NCBI RefSeq assembly: GCF_016746095.1
Contig: NZ_JAERTY010000005.1
Location: 62,001 to 126,000 of the forward strand
Direction of reading: 5' to 3'
DNA: 64,000 nt
DNA from: Sphingobacterium faecale
GTDB lineage: Bacteria; Bacteroidota; Bacteroidia; Sphingobacteriales; Sphingobacteriaceae
Position 1 is the first letter of the stretch, and the number at the start of each line of letters is the position of its first letter. A model generated the notes under the pieces. It worked only from the letters and a program-made list of their open reading frames with translations, searched no databases and had not been told where the DNA came from. Positions 53,333 through 63,325 of the stretch are shown here, one piece after another. Made by a program: the position numbers and the translations under genes.

Positions 53333-54319
53333 ATGCTAATTATCGATTCTACTTCTAATAATGCTTATTTTAATATTGCTTTAGAGGAATATTTATTATT
53401 CAGATACCCTACTGAAGTTATTTTTTTATTATATATTAATGCTCCTTCTATAATCGTTGGAAAGTTTCAGAACACGTTGGCAGAAGTTAATCTGGAGTAT
53501 GTTAAGGAGAAAGCCATAAAAGTTGTCCGCCGGATGTCTGGTGGAGGTGCTGTATATCATGATTTGGGAAATTTGAATTTTTCTTTTCATACCAAATGGA
53601 ATGAGAAGGAGTTTATGGATTTCACTAAGTTTACTGAGCCTGTACTCCAAGTGCTGCATCAATTTGGTATTCCCGGCCGATTGGAAGGACGAAACGATCT
53701 ATTAGTGGATGGCAGAAAATTTAGTGGTAATGCAAAGCTTGCTAAAGCTGGGAAAATGATCCAACATGGAACTATACTGTTTGATTCGGATATGAGTGTA
53801 TTGTCTGATGCTCTAAAAATAAATCCGTTGAAGTACCGTGATAAGGCAGTAAAGTCTAACCGGTCACGGGTAATAAATCTTAGAGAATATGTCTCCGCTG
53901 CTGTGACCATTGATCATTTGAAACAAGCATTGATTGATCAGATGATAGTTAATAACACAGAGGCCACTATCTATGAGCTTACTGAGAAGGATCGGAATAG
54001 TGTGGAAAGACTTATTAGTGAAAAGTATGGTACATGGGACTGGAACTTTGGTTTCTCTCCAAATTACAGCTTTAAAAATGCAATCAAAGTTCCTGCTGGC
54101 TATATAGAACTCCATTTAGATGTATTACAAGGGGGGATCATTGACGCGGTAAAGATCTTCGGCGACTTTTTTGCATCAAAGCCTATCGAAGATCTGGAAG
54201 AGATGTTTATTGGAATGAATCACAATGTGGACGATATCCGCTTTTTGTTAGCGTCAATTGATCTTGCTTCTTACTTTGGACCAGTGACTATAGATGAAAT
54301 TATAGCATTATTTAAGTAA
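53333..54319 (+). CDS. lplA: Lipoate-protein ligase A
   Basis: This 328-residue biotin/lipoate ligase-fold enzyme adenylates free lipoate and transfers it to lipoyl domains of 2-oxoacid dehydrogenases and GcvH. Motifs are the lipoate-binding RRMSGGGAVYHD (about 66-77, followed by GNLNFSF) and the catalytic-lysine region GRKFSGNAK (about 127-135). The C-terminal accessory domain starts around 235 and carries VPAGYIELHLDVLQGGIIDAVKIFGDFF. Size and layout match the two-domain LplA. It is monocistronic, divergent from the module 3 sigma gene, and shares a strong terminator with the M16 operon. Confidence 0.93.
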   Translation: MLIIDSTSNNAYFNIALEEYLLFRYPTEVIFLLYINAPSIIVGKFQNTLAEVNLEYVKEKAIKVVRRMSGGGAVYHDLGNLNFSFHTKWNEKEFMDFTKFTEPVLQVLHQFGIPGRLEGRNDLLVDGRKFSGNAKLAKAGKMIQHGTILFDSDMSVLSDALKINPLKYRDKAVKSNRSRVINLREYVSAAVTIDHLKQALIDQMIVNNTEATIYELTEKDRNSVERLISEKYGTWDWNFGFSPNYSFKNAIKVPAGYIELHLDVLQGGIIDAVKIFGDFFASKPIEDLEEMFIGMNHNVDDIRFLLASIDLASYFGPVTIDEIIALFK

Positions 54320-54386
54320 GCAGAGTTGTTGATGGCAACAAAGGTAGGTGTGAAGATATGAAGTGACTTATATAGTATAGAAAGAG

Positions 54387-54423
54387 TAAAGGGCGATATC
54401 ATTTTTAATGATATCGCCCTTTA
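54387..54423. terminator. Bidirectional intrinsic terminator between lplA and the M16 gene
   Basis: TAAAGGGCGATATCATT pairs exactly with AATGATATCGCCCTTTA across a three-base loop, giving a 17-bp stem with A- and T-rich flanks. The converging genes end on either side. Confidence 0.9.
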
Positions 54424-54449
54424 TTAAACACCCCACTTGATTTTATAAC

Positions 54450-57281
54450 CTATAACTCTGGTAATAGAATAAAGCTTTTCATTTTTGATGTGTTAAGATA
54501 TTCTTTGGCATACTTTTTAAAACTTTCTGCATTAACAGCATTTATTTCATCTGTTATTTGCAGAATATTGGCTAAAGGTTTGTCTTGTTGTAGATGATAT
54601 TGAATCTGGGACAACCAATAGTCATTTCGTTTGAGCCGTACCTCATGTCCTCTTGCAAACTCTGTTTTAAACTTAACTAGTTCATCGGGTTTGGCTCCAT
54701 GGATAGCAAGTTTTTGAAACTCGTCGTTGACAGCCTCAATGAGAAAGTTCACTTGACTTGGTGAACAAACGAAACCGACTCTTAGATCGTAGCGTTTATG
54801 TTGACTGTTAAGATTCAAGCTAACCCAAGGAGAGTATACTTGATTTTCTTTTCCCCTTAATCGTTCCGTCATGCGGAATTTAAGAACGTCACGAAGTGCC
54901 GTCATGTTTCCGATCAATTCATCCGTGGCGGTATAGTTGCCGTCGAAAACAAGTGTTACCGTTGCTTTGTCAGTTTTTCCTTTTCGTATTGTTTTCGAAA
55001 AGGGACCCACCGCATACTGATAGTCGATGTAGTTGGTCTCTTCATTAGAATTTGTTGTAGGCAAACTCGCTAAATACTGCTCAACCAAAGGTTTGATCTT
55101 TTCCAATTCAATACTTCCTACGATTACAAATGTAAAGTTAGATGCATCGGCAAACCGCTCTTTATATATTTCCAACGAGCGTTTTGGCACGATCGAACTA
55201 ACGCGACTGTCACTTGATCGGGATTTTCTAAAATGATTACCGTATTGAATACTTCGTATAGAATCTGCATATACGTTGGCAGGTCGGCTATGACGTTTTT
55301 TTGCTCTGCTTTCAGCTTCCTTGAGAACAGCAGGCATTACATCCATGTCCAGCCGCGGTTGGGTAAACTGAAGATGAATAAGCTGCATACAGGCCTCTAA
55401 GTCTTTTTTGCTGCTACTAGCACTAATACCCTCCTCGTTCTCTCCGATGTAAGGATTTACTTTCATGATCTTTCCAGTCAGCACACGTGATAGGGTTTTA
55501 TGATCCATATCTGCAATCCCAGAGTGGGACAGCACACCTACGGCATCAATGGTAGACTGATAGTCTTCGTCTGAATAGAGTGAACTGCCCCCTGGGCTAT
55601 AAGCCGATATCAGTAATTGATCGTTGCGGTACGTAGTAGGTTTTAAAACGACGGTTACGCCATTGCTAAGTTTCCAAATGGTAATGCCTATTGTATCATT
55701 TTGTGTCTGAGAAATGACTTGTCCTGCTTTAGGAAGGGTCTCCATGAGTTTTCTAGATATTTTTTTCTCCTTCTCAAGGGTAAGTACTTCGCCATTAACT
55801 TCCGCTTCCCAGTTTTCGATGTCAGAAATGGTTGGTAATGATTCTTCTTCTAATGTAGGCGCAAGTACGAAAATGTCTTTATTATCAGTTGTGTAAAACC
55901 TATCAATTGATTCTTTGAAGTCATCCAACGTAAGCGAAGTTACGTGTTGCGTGTAAAAATTATGGTAGAAAGATGCACTGGGATAAGGTATTTCTTTTAA
56001 AAATGCATTAACATATACATTAATATAGCTTTGTGAGCTTACTTTATCACGCTCGCCATACTGATACTCCTGTCGTTCTATAAATGATGCCTTAGCCCTA
56101 TCCAGTTCCACTTCGTTGAATCCCAACTCTTTCACCTTACGGATTTCTCGAAATAAGCTTTTGTAGCCTTTCTCATATTCTCCAGGATTGAAAGTTACCG
56201 TTAGACTTGCGGATCCTAGTCCGGTAAATATCGATTCTATTGCAGCCCCCGCAGAAAGAAACGGTAGTTCGCTTCCGCTTCTAAGATCATTGATCCTATT
56301 GGCAAGCATAGTATTAAAAAGGCTATTTACCATTGATCGGTGCAGATCACCTTCCGTATGTATTCCTTTTTTTGTGTTGAACTTCCGCAATATCTGAATG
56401 GTAGTATTGGGTATCTCATCGTCTAAAATCATTTGATAGTGTTCTTCTTCTCTTTTAGGGATAGAGATTTCCTTAAGTTCTGGTGCATTACTTGGATTCT
56501 TCAGATCTGCAAATCGCTTTTTGATCTCTTGTTCCATCATTTTAGGATCAAGATCACCTACTACAATGATAGCTTGAAGATTGGGTCTATACCATGTGTC
56601 GTAAAACTGTTGTAAATCTGAAGCTTTAACTTGTTTAATGACCGATTCTATTCCTATTGGTGATCTTTCTGAATATGGTGCACCGTTCAGCATAGTAGGT
56701 AGAGATTGTTGGCGTATCCGTTGATCTAAACCCTGACGCTGTCTCATTTCGGCGAGGATCACTCCCCTTTCGGAGTTTACAGCCTGTTCGGTGATCAATA
56801 CGCCCTGAGCCCAGTCCTTAAGAATCATTAAACCAGAGTCCAATAGTCCTTTATTATAAGAAGGTATGGGTAATTGGTAAACGGTTTCATTATAACTGGT
56901 ATAGGCATTTAGGTCTGCACCAAACTTGACTCCGGATAATTCTAAAAAATTAATAAGCTTATCTTCCGGAAAGTTTTTTGTGCCTCTAAAAGCCATATGT
57001 TCTACGAAATGAGCGATTCCTCTTTGATTTTCAGATTCTTGTACAGACCCGATCTTATTGACAAGATATAGCATGGCGCGTTGTTCTGGCATCTTGTTAT
57101 GACGTATTATATAAGTCAGACCATTGTCCAATACTCCACTGATCACTGCGCTGTCCGATACAATTGTCTTTTGATCCAAGTCTGCTTGATTGACTTTCTT
57201 GCCATTGCACGACACAATACAGAGCAATGCTAGAGCTATAATGCTCAGTTGTGGTAAATATTTATAGAGTGATTTATTCAT
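54450..57281 (-). CDS. M16-family zinc protease (pitrilysin/insulinase type), lipoprotein
   Basis: This 943-residue two-lobe protease has a signal peptide with a lipidation cysteine at 25 (LCIVSCNGKK). The inverted zinc motif HFVEH is at 91-95, with the third ligand probably Glu 171 in NSERGVILAEMR. YNETVYQLP (about 130-138) is also typical of the family. The second, inactive-type lobe (about 515-943) contains GGSSLYSDEDYQSTID and LRDVLKFRMTERLRGKENQVYSP. Length is that of full pitrilysin-like enzymes. It would degrade peptides at the outer membrane or in the periplasm. It is the last gene of the operon, 12 bases after the second MutS-like gene, and is the reason to think this operon handles peptides. 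Confidence 0.93.
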   Translation of the reverse strand: MNKSLYKYLPQLSIIALALLCIVSCNGKKVNQADLDQKTIVSDSAVISGVLDNGLTYIIRHNKMPEQRAMLYLVNKIGSVQESENQRGIAHFVEHMAFRGTKNFPEDKLINFLELSGVKFGADLNAYTSYNETVYQLPIPSYNKGLLDSGLMILKDWAQGVLITEQAVNSERGVILAEMRQRQGLDQRIRQQSLPTMLNGAPYSERSPIGIESVIKQVKASDLQQFYDTWYRPNLQAIIVVGDLDPKMMEQEIKKRFADLKNPSNAPELKEISIPKREEEHYQMILDDEIPNTTIQILRKFNTKKGIHTEGDLHRSMVNSLFNTMLANRINDLRSGSELPFLSAGAAIESIFTGLGSASLTVTFNPGEYEKGYKSLFREIRKVKELGFNEVELDRAKASFIERQEYQYGERDKVSSQSYINVYVNAFLKEIPYPSASFYHNFYTQHVTSLTLDDFKESIDRFYTTDNKDIFVLAPTLEEESLPTISDIENWEAEVNGEVLTLEKEKKISRKLMETLPKAGQVISQTQNDTIGITIWKLSNGVTVVLKPTTYRNDQLLISAYSPGGSSLYSDEDYQSTIDAVGVLSHSGIADMDHKTLSRVLTGKIMKVNPYIGENEEGISASSSKKDLEACMQLIHLQFTQPRLDMDVMPAVLKEAESRAKKRHSRPANVYADSIRSIQYGNHFRKSRSSDSRVSSIVPKRSLEIYKERFADASNFTFVIVGSIELEKIKPLVEQYLASLPTTNSNEETNYIDYQYAVGPFSKTIRKGKTDKATVTLVFDGNYTATDELIGNMTALRDVLKFRMTERLRGKENQVYSPWVSLNLNSQHKRYDLRVGFVCSPSQVNFLIEAVNDEFQKLAIHGAKPDELVKFKTEFARGHEVRLKRNDYWLSQIQYHLQQDKPLANILQITDEINAVNAESFKKYAKEYLNTSKMKSFILLPEL

Positions 57282-57293
57282 AGTAGATAGTTT

Positions 57294-58634
57294 TCAAATT
57301 GTATTCTTATTTTCAAATAGTTCTAGGATTCCTTCCTCTCTAATGATCATCATACCATGGCGGTCGTCAGAGATTCCATCCTTGCTCTTGTAGGTATAGG
57401 TCGCACTACTTCCCGCCATAATGGTAGGCATATAGCGATATTGGATCTTACTGCTTTTCTCTTTTAATGCCATGCCAACTTCCACGATGTGGGTAGATAT
57501 GACAAATAGACAATTAGCATATTCAGTCAGGTGTTCTGTAATTTGTAATGTCGCATCATATGCATCTTTTACATTAGTTCCTTTGAATAGCTCGTCAAAG
57601 ATGACCAGCAACCTCTTACCAGAAGCGATCTCTTCTGCAATAGATTTGACACGCATTACCTCTGCATAAAAGTGGCTGTACCCTTTTTGAATATCGTCAG
57701 GGAGATTGATAGAGGTGAATATTCCGTCAAATATGCAGAATTTCATTTCGGAAGCCGGAACAGGAAAGCCCAGTTGTCCAAGGTATAAACATATGCCTAT
57801 CGTTTTCATCCAAGTTGATTTGCCCGCCATATTGGCTCCTGTCAAAAACAATAGGTTTTCTTGACTATGCAGGGATAATGTATTTCCTATGGCATTTGGT
57901 ATCGTGGGATGGAATGCCTCTATGAGCTCTAGGGATACTTTGTTCTCGTCGCTTAATGTGGGAAAAGTAAAATTTTTCTCATAAGCTACTTCCGCTACAG
58001 CAATATAAAGGTCCAACTCGTGACATACATCTATCAGTTGTAGAATATTGGCATGTTGATCGGTACGTAAAAAACGTTCGTGATTAAATTGTGACTTTAA
58101 AGTAGACGTTATCGGAGAATGTTGCATCAATGGTACGATCTCCCAAAAATTGGAAAATAGCTTACACATCTCTTCAATATAGGGTGATTCTATGTTTTCT
58201 AACGTACTTTTAAACCACGTTTTAAGCAATAAAAGTGTTTTTATACTATTCTCTACTTGCTGCTTAATATATGTAGACTCTTCCTGTGCTCCAATCCAAG
58301 CCTGCGTTTGTCTTTTGGCAAACTGCGCGAATAGAGACATAGGACTGGTTGAAGGGTAGCTTTTAATAAACAGCTCAAATTCTTTAAAATCGGATGAATC
58401 TACTGGAAAAACAAGTGCTTTGCCCACAAGAGACTGTATACGTTCTTGTCTTTTTTTGATGGCGAATCTTTCCTTCAATGGATGGATAAGATAAGACTCT
58501 AAGAGCAATTCTCCTCCTTTTGTCTTGGTACGACGAAACAATGTGTATAGTGATCCGGTAGAATATTTACCTAATATCTGTAGGTCGTCAGTTGTTTGTT
58601 TGTCCGTTGCAAAATTACTAATTATTTGATCCAT
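57294..58634 (-). CDS. MutS-like ATPase, second of a tandem pair
   Basis: This 446-residue protein keeps only the MutS lever/core domain (III) and the ATPase domain (V). DDLQILGKYSTGSLYTLFRRT with GGELLLESYLIHPL (about 16-53) is the core-domain start seen in MutS. The Walker A motif GANMAGKST is at 266-274, followed by a Walker B region with LLVIFDELFKGTN and a histidine switch FVISTH. Mismatch-recognition domain I, connector domain II and the C-terminal HTH are absent, so classical mismatch repair is unlikely. It overlaps the first MutS-like gene by 13 bases and is paralogous to it. There is no signal peptide, so it is cytoplasmic. Its role in an operon of envelope genes is unknown. Confidence 0.88.
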   Translation of the reverse strand: MDQIISNFATDKQTTDDLQILGKYSTGSLYTLFRRTKTKGGELLLESYLIHPLKERFAIKKRQERIQSLVGKALVFPVDSSDFKEFELFIKSYPSTSPMSLFAQFAKRQTQAWIGAQEESTYIKQQVENSIKTLLLLKTWFKSTLENIESPYIEEMCKLFSNFWEIVPLMQHSPITSTLKSQFNHERFLRTDQHANILQLIDVCHELDLYIAVAEVAYEKNFTFPTLSDENKVSLELIEAFHPTIPNAIGNTLSLHSQENLLFLTGANMAGKSTWMKTIGICLYLGQLGFPVPASEMKFCIFDGIFTSINLPDDIQKGYSHFYAEVMRVKSIAEEIASGKRLLVIFDELFKGTNVKDAYDATLQITEHLTEYANCLFVISTHIVEVGMALKEKSSKIQYRYMPTIMAGSSATYTYKSKDGISDDRHGMMIIREEGILELFENKNTI

Positions 58635-59977
58635 GTCTCTCCTCCTTTTTTACCGTTCGCTAAGATGTCTAAGATATTTTCGTTCTGAATGATCAGCATC
58701 CCATGCCTATCAGCTGTTACACCTTCTTCCAATAGGTAAGGATAGGTAGGTGTATTGTCTTCCATTACAGTAGGCATATAGGCATAGAAGATGTTGGAAG
58801 CTGTTTTTTTTAGCTGGTCGGAGGCTTCTATTATATGTGTGGATACAACAAAAAAGCTATTCTTGAGGGTAGCATAAAGGCTTGTAATAGCTACTGTAGC
58901 CTCATATGCATCTTTAACATTAGTACCACGAAATAATTCGTCAAAGATTACAAACAGTCGCTTTCCAGCTGCCACTTCCTTAGATACCTGTTTTACGCGT
59001 AGTACCTCCGCATAAAAATGGCTATGACCTAGCTGTAGATTGTCGGCTAGGTTGATGGTACTAAATATTCCATCAAAAAGAGTAAATTCCATCGATTTAG
59101 CAGGTATTGGCAGACCGATGTGAGCTAAGAATATATTAATACCAAGGGATTTCATAAAAGTGGACTTACCGGCCATGTTGGCTCCCGTAAGAAACAGTAC
59201 TCTTTTTGAATCATCCATTTTTAGGTCATTTCCAATAGCAGCCGGTATCAAAGGGTGGTAAAACCCTTTGATATCGACGAGCATGTCATTTTGATGAATG
59301 AGTTTAGCAAAAGAGAAGTTGTGGTCCAAGGCTACTCTCGCTAATGCGATATATGTATCTAGATGATATACATATGTTAATATCTCGTTTATAGCATTAA
59401 TATTTGTAAAACGTATATAGCGATCGAGATATACGAGCTGATCAAAGTTGTACTTACCCTTAGCCATAAGTGTTAAGGCTTCTTTAAAGGTAGGTTCCGT
59501 AAGAATTTTCTCTATTTTATTTTGCTGATCACGAAAGAGACCGTCAGGGAAATTAGGAGCTAGTTTGGGAATAAATTCCAGGAGACTAGCTAAGGTTTTC
59601 CCTAACATATGCAATGATTTTTGTTTGCTTTTTATGACTGTATCTGCCCCTAATAATTGGTTGACCTTACGTTCTAAACTTATTGTGCTATTATCCAACA
59701 GAGTTCGGTGATCTCTGTCTTCCAAGTAAGGTGTAAAAGCGTCAAAAGCTGCACTATCCATCGGAAACTCGGCACCTAGTTCATAAAAGAACTTAATAAT
59801 ATTAGTACGCTGTTCTATTTCCAAGGCACCAGTCTTCGGGTATTCAAACATTTGTGCCAGTAAGGAAGCTCCTCCCTGAGTATATGTACGATTGAACAGT
59901 GCATAAATGGATTGCATACCACTTTTTCCGAAGATCTGCAGATCATTTAGCGTCTGTTTATCAGTGTTTAATATCAT
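58622..59977 (-). CDS. MutS-like ATPase, first of a tandem pair
   Basis: This 451-residue paralog of the next gene carries the MutS core domain start LNDLQIFGKSGMQSIYALFN with TQGGASLLAQMFEYP (about 33-47). A helical lever (about 100-230) leads to the ATPase domain, with Walker A GANMAGKST at 265-273, Walker B LFVIFDELFRGTN at 341-353 and the histidine switch VVSTH at 377-381. It lacks MutS domains I and II and the C-terminal dimerisation/HTH part, as its partner does, so the two may form a heterodimer. It begins 15 bases after the ABC permease stop. The sequence keeps ABC-ATPase residues intact, so it is probably active. Confidence 0.88.
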   Translation of the reverse strand: MILNTDKQTLNDLQIFGKSGMQSIYALFNRTYTQGGASLLAQMFEYPKTGALEIEQRTNIIKFFYELGAEFPMDSAAFDAFTPYLEDRDHRTLLDNSTISLERKVNQLLGADTVIKSKQKSLHMLGKTLASLLEFIPKLAPNFPDGLFRDQQNKIEKILTEPTFKEALTLMAKGKYNFDQLVYLDRYIRFTNINAINEILTYVYHLDTYIALARVALDHNFSFAKLIHQNDMLVDIKGFYHPLIPAAIGNDLKMDDSKRVLFLTGANMAGKSTFMKSLGINIFLAHIGLPIPAKSMEFTLFDGIFSTINLADNLQLGHSHFYAEVLRVKQVSKEVAAGKRLFVIFDELFRGTNVKDAYEATVAITSLYATLKNSFFVVSTHIIEASDQLKKTASNIFYAYMPTVMEDNTPTYPYLLEEGVTADRHGMLIIQNENILDILANGKKGGETWIK

Positions 59978-59992
59978 ATTTACAGTTTTTAT

Positions 59993-62284
59993 TTACCTTC
60001 CTTTTCTGCGTATCCAGATCATAACTCCCACCAATGCCAGAAGTAACGGGAACCCGATTTTTAGCGTATTCTTCAATACACCCCAGGTGTTGCTATGTTT
60101 TATTTTAACATCTATTGCTGGGGCAATTCGCATATCTATGGGCACCTCTCCGTCAGAAAGCCATTGGAAAGCTGAGACTATAAGAAAATAATTGGCCGCT
60201 CGTACTTTGGGTCTTCTTATTCCGAGTTCTCCATTACTAAGCCAATCCGCATCACCAGTTACCAGTATTTTTTGCTGCTTATCGTTAATAGTTCTTGTAA
60301 GTGCCATTACGGTTGAATACTCATCTTCATTTTCGCCATGCTCAATATCCATCGTGGGGAGATTGTCTTTATTGTCAAATTTGTTCATCTCTTGCCAAAC
60401 TCCGGTGGGCTCTGTTCGAAATAAAGTTGTAGCCTCAAAGCCCTTACTTGGATCAAATTGAAGTGCAGCTGCTGATGGCATGGTGAGTACATACTTCGAT
60501 TTTTTCATTTCGTCCAGATGGTAGGAAAATTTAGCTGCTTCCTCGGTAGGTTTGAGTAATATGAGATCATTTTGTATTTCTTCATCAGCATGTGCTAAAG
60601 TTCCAGGCAAGAAGGTAACTCCGATATCTTCAGTGATTGCATTCATCTGTTGGATAACATCTGGCTCACCGGCAATAACCATGTTGCCTCCTCTATCGAT
60701 ATACCTTTTTAGGTTTTGAAGTTCGGTTGGCGAGTAAGGGCGACGAGGCTCTGCAACGACCAATATGCGTATATCATTGGGGACTTCCCGCGCTAGAGAT
60801 ACACTGTCAAATTCAAAACCTTGATTGATTAAAGAGTGTCTAAAGGTTTTTTCTTCGATAATCATATTGTAACCTACATCTTGATTGGATGCACTCTCCC
60901 TTTCGCCATGTCCCCTCACAAAACCAACTTTAGGCAGATCCATCACTAGCCTTTTAAACGCTGCCGTAATTTCTGCTTCGCTGGGATGTACTTGCATATC
61001 ATTAAAAATGCGTAAGAAAGTACGTTCCCCGTTCTCTCTTTCCAGTAAGTGGACGAATCTGAAGTTTTCGCCGCTTAAATCAACTTCATCTGCGATTTCA
61101 TCATACCTTTTGATGGGAAAATCCCAGTTATTAAGCAAACGGAGAGAATCTAGACGTTCGTCATCATTAAGTTCGGGAAATCGGGTTTCTAAATAAGGAT
61201 AGTCACCACGATGATAATAATAGTGGTGTTTTACTTGTATATCAGGTTTAAAACGCAAGTATTTTTCAAAGCGCTCGACTTCCCGCTTGTAAAATTTGGG
61301 TAATGCATATGAATAGTTTTTTTCCAGCATATTGACATAGGTATGTATCGTAAGGGGGCCAGTCATCTTCTCTACTACTTTTTGACTTCCTTCGCGTAGT
61401 GTATTTATCTTAGCATAGGTAGCATCATAATAAGTTTTAAATTTTGGCATAGAGCTGAAATACCCCAAAATGCAGACTACTACTATCGTCGCTCCATATT
61501 TTAGCATAGTAGATACTAAAGGAGATTTTTTCCTTTCTAGCTGAATTTTGATAATACTAAAGGTTAAAAAAAGAGCGATCACAATCAGAAAATAAAGTAC
61601 GTCTTCTGAAGTGATCAAACCAGATATAAAAGTATTGCTCCGGCCGCCGATAGCTATCCAATAAGTGATATCCCGAAGTAAAGGTATTTCTTGCCACCAA
61701 CCTTTCATCAGGTTGAGCAACGCTAATATTCCTAGGGTACCGATAGCTGCAACCACCGTATAGGAAGTTACTGAAGACATAAATAGGCCTATAGCAGCGT
61801 ATGCGCAAATCAATAAAAACAAACCCAGAAGGCCGGTAAGCACAGTTGCATAATCAAAGTTTTCTATGGAAATAGCACCATGAAGACAGAATATTCCCAA
61901 AATACCGATCAGGGTTAATGCGAATACAATAAGTGCCAGGTACTTGCCAAATACTATTTGATAACTATTTATTGGTGAGGAGTATAATAGCTTGATTGAT
62001 CCGCTGTTGTACTCACGGCTTACCACGCCCATAGTTAATAAGGGAATGTAAAGGTAAAGATAGGTTTGGATACTTATTAAGAAGCCTCGAGGCGAGCTAT
62101 TAAACACAGCGTAGGTAACATTGTTTAAGTCTTGTCCCAGTATTTGCCTTCTAGCGAAAAGATCAAAAAAGCCAGTGTAGACAATTGCTGTCTGTAATGC
62201 GAAAATTACCAGTATCAGCCAAGCAACCGGGGAATAGAAAAGCACTTGTAACTCTGCTTTTGCAATTTTAAGTGTAGTTTTCAT
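59993..62284 (-). CDS. ABC transporter permease fused to GldG-like auxiliary domain
   Basis: This 763-residue protein combines an ABC-2 permease of the GldF type (about 1-250, six membrane helices) with a large periplasmic GldG/ABC_transp_aux domain (about 275-690) and a final membrane helix (about 740-758) before the basic end RRKGR. The permease begins KIAKAELQVLFYSPVAWLIL and carries GVVSREYNSGSIKLLYSSPI; the second part has KVGFVRGHGERE, VVAEPRRPYSPTELQNLKRYIDRGGNMVIAGE and KILVTGDADWLSNGELG. GldF and GldG are usually separate gliding-motility proteins; here they are one polypeptide. It follows the ATPase gene by 25 bases and is its transmembrane partner. Substrate and direction are unknown. 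Confidence 0.9.
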   Translation of the reverse strand: MKTTLKIAKAELQVLFYSPVAWLILVIFALQTAIVYTGFFDLFARRQILGQDLNNVTYAVFNSSPRGFLISIQTYLYLYIPLLTMGVVSREYNSGSIKLLYSSPINSYQIVFGKYLALIVFALTLIGILGIFCLHGAISIENFDYATVLTGLLGLFLLICAYAAIGLFMSSVTSYTVVAAIGTLGILALLNLMKGWWQEIPLLRDITYWIAIGGRSNTFISGLITSEDVLYFLIVIALFLTFSIIKIQLERKKSPLVSTMLKYGATIVVVCILGYFSSMPKFKTYYDATYAKINTLREGSQKVVEKMTGPLTIHTYVNMLEKNYSYALPKFYKREVERFEKYLRFKPDIQVKHHYYYHRGDYPYLETRFPELNDDERLDSLRLLNNWDFPIKRYDEIADEVDLSGENFRFVHLLERENGERTFLRIFNDMQVHPSEAEITAAFKRLVMDLPKVGFVRGHGERESASNQDVGYNMIIEEKTFRHSLINQGFEFDSVSLAREVPNDIRILVVAEPRRPYSPTELQNLKRYIDRGGNMVIAGEPDVIQQMNAITEDIGVTFLPGTLAHADEEIQNDLILLKPTEEAAKFSYHLDEMKKSKYVLTMPSAAALQFDPSKGFEATTLFRTEPTGVWQEMNKFDNKDNLPTMDIEHGENEDEYSTVMALTRTINDKQQKILVTGDADWLSNGELGIRRPKVRAANYFLIVSAFQWLSDGEVPIDMRIAPAIDVKIKHSNTWGVLKNTLKIGFPLLLALVGVMIWIRRKGR

Positions 62285-62309
62285 GTAAGTTCGTATTATT
62301 TAGTTTGAG

Positions 62310-63239
62310 TTAAGCTCTTTTCTTAGATAACTCCGCGAAAATATTTTCTAGTGAATTTTTTTGTTCTGTAATCTGTAATAGCTGCCATCCCTTTTCTACA
62401 GAGAGCTGCACGATCGTGCTAATTACTTGTTTAGGGTCACCGGCATATTGAAGTACATAATCTATTCCTCCCAGGTGTTGTACATCCACTATAGCTGAGA
62501 TGATAGAAAGCTCTTCTTTTGAAGGAAGCTGTCCAAAGCTTACAATTATACACTGAGGCGTTATATAGGAATCGAATTCTTGAATCGGACCAGAGAAGAT
62601 CATCTGCCCATCGTTAATCATCCAAATATAATCGCAAAGGGCTTGTACTTCCTGTAAAATGTGCGTTGAGAGGATGACAGTTCGTTCTTTGGCGATATCT
62701 TTAATGAGCTTCCGGACCTCTAGTATCTGATTGGGGTCCAGACCATTGGTGGGCTCATCAAATATCACAAATTCTGGTTTATGGATTATGGCTTGCGCTA
62801 TTCCTACGCGTTGCTTATACCCACCCGATAAATTTTTTATTAGTCTTTTCTTGAAGTGCGTTAAAGAACAACGTTCCATAACCTCTTCCACAGCGCCAGG
62901 AATAACATCTTTGGGCATAAGTCTTAGTTCTGCGGCATAGGTCAAAAACTCCTCTACTGTCAATTCCGCTTGTACAGGAGGGATCTGTGGTAAGAAACCT
63001 ATCTTCTTTTTCGCATTTACGGCATCTTGTTGTAGGTTTATTCCTTTGATAAAAACCTCCCCCTCTGTTTGTTTGAGCACACCACACATGATGTTCATAA
63101 TCGTAGACTTGCCTGCTCCATTGGCGCCAAGAAGACCATAGATACCTTTACGTGTTACATCAATGTTAATATCTCGAATTGCCCACTGGACGGAATAACG
63201 ATGTGACAATTTCTCAATTCTTACAATAGATTTATTCAT
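62310..63239 (-). CDS. ABC transporter ATP-binding protein (GldA-like)
   Basis: This 309-residue nucleotide-binding subunit has Walker A GANGAGKST (38-46), a Q-loop in GFLPQIPP (about 81-88), the signature LSGGYKQR (137-144), Walker B FVIFDEPTNGLDP (about 157-169) and the H-loop STHILQE (about 191-197). A C-terminal extension (about 230-309) is typical of GldA/NosF-type ABC-2 ATPases. It is the partner of the fused permease 25 bases downstream. It starts 86 bases after the stop of the PKD-like lipoprotein gene. Confidence 0.93.
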   Translation of the reverse strand: MNKSIVRIEKLSHRYSVQWAIRDINIDVTRKGIYGLLGANGAGKSTIMNIMCGVLKQTEGEVFIKGINLQQDAVNAKKKIGFLPQIPPVQAELTVEEFLTYAAELRLMPKDVIPGAVEEVMERCSLTHFKKRLIKNLSGGYKQRVGIAQAIIHKPEFVIFDEPTNGLDPNQILEVRKLIKDIAKERTVILSTHILQEVQALCDYIWMINDGQMIFSGPIQEFDSYITPQCIIVSFGQLPSKEELSIISAIVDVQHLGGIDYVLQYAGDPKQVISTIVQLSVEKGWQLLQITEQKNSLENIFAELSKKRA

Positions 63240-63277
63240 AGTGTTTTGTTAAAATTTGAAAATAAGAGATCAATAAC

Positions 63278-63297
63278 CAGATCTTAGAAGATCTGGC
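63278..63297 (-). other. Short hairpin between the PKD-like gene and the ABC ATPase gene
   Basis: CCAGATCT and AGATCTGG pair across a 4-base loop. No T-run follows on either strand, so read-through into the ABC genes is expected. Confidence 0.3.
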
Positions 63298-63325
63298 TAC
63301 ATTACTGTTTATATGGTTTTGTGGA

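Noticed and set aside
57294..59977. Annotating the two MutS-like proteins as mismatch repair MutS.
   Set aside because: Both lack the mismatch-recognition domain with its Phe-X-Glu motif and the connector domain; only the core and ATPase parts are present.
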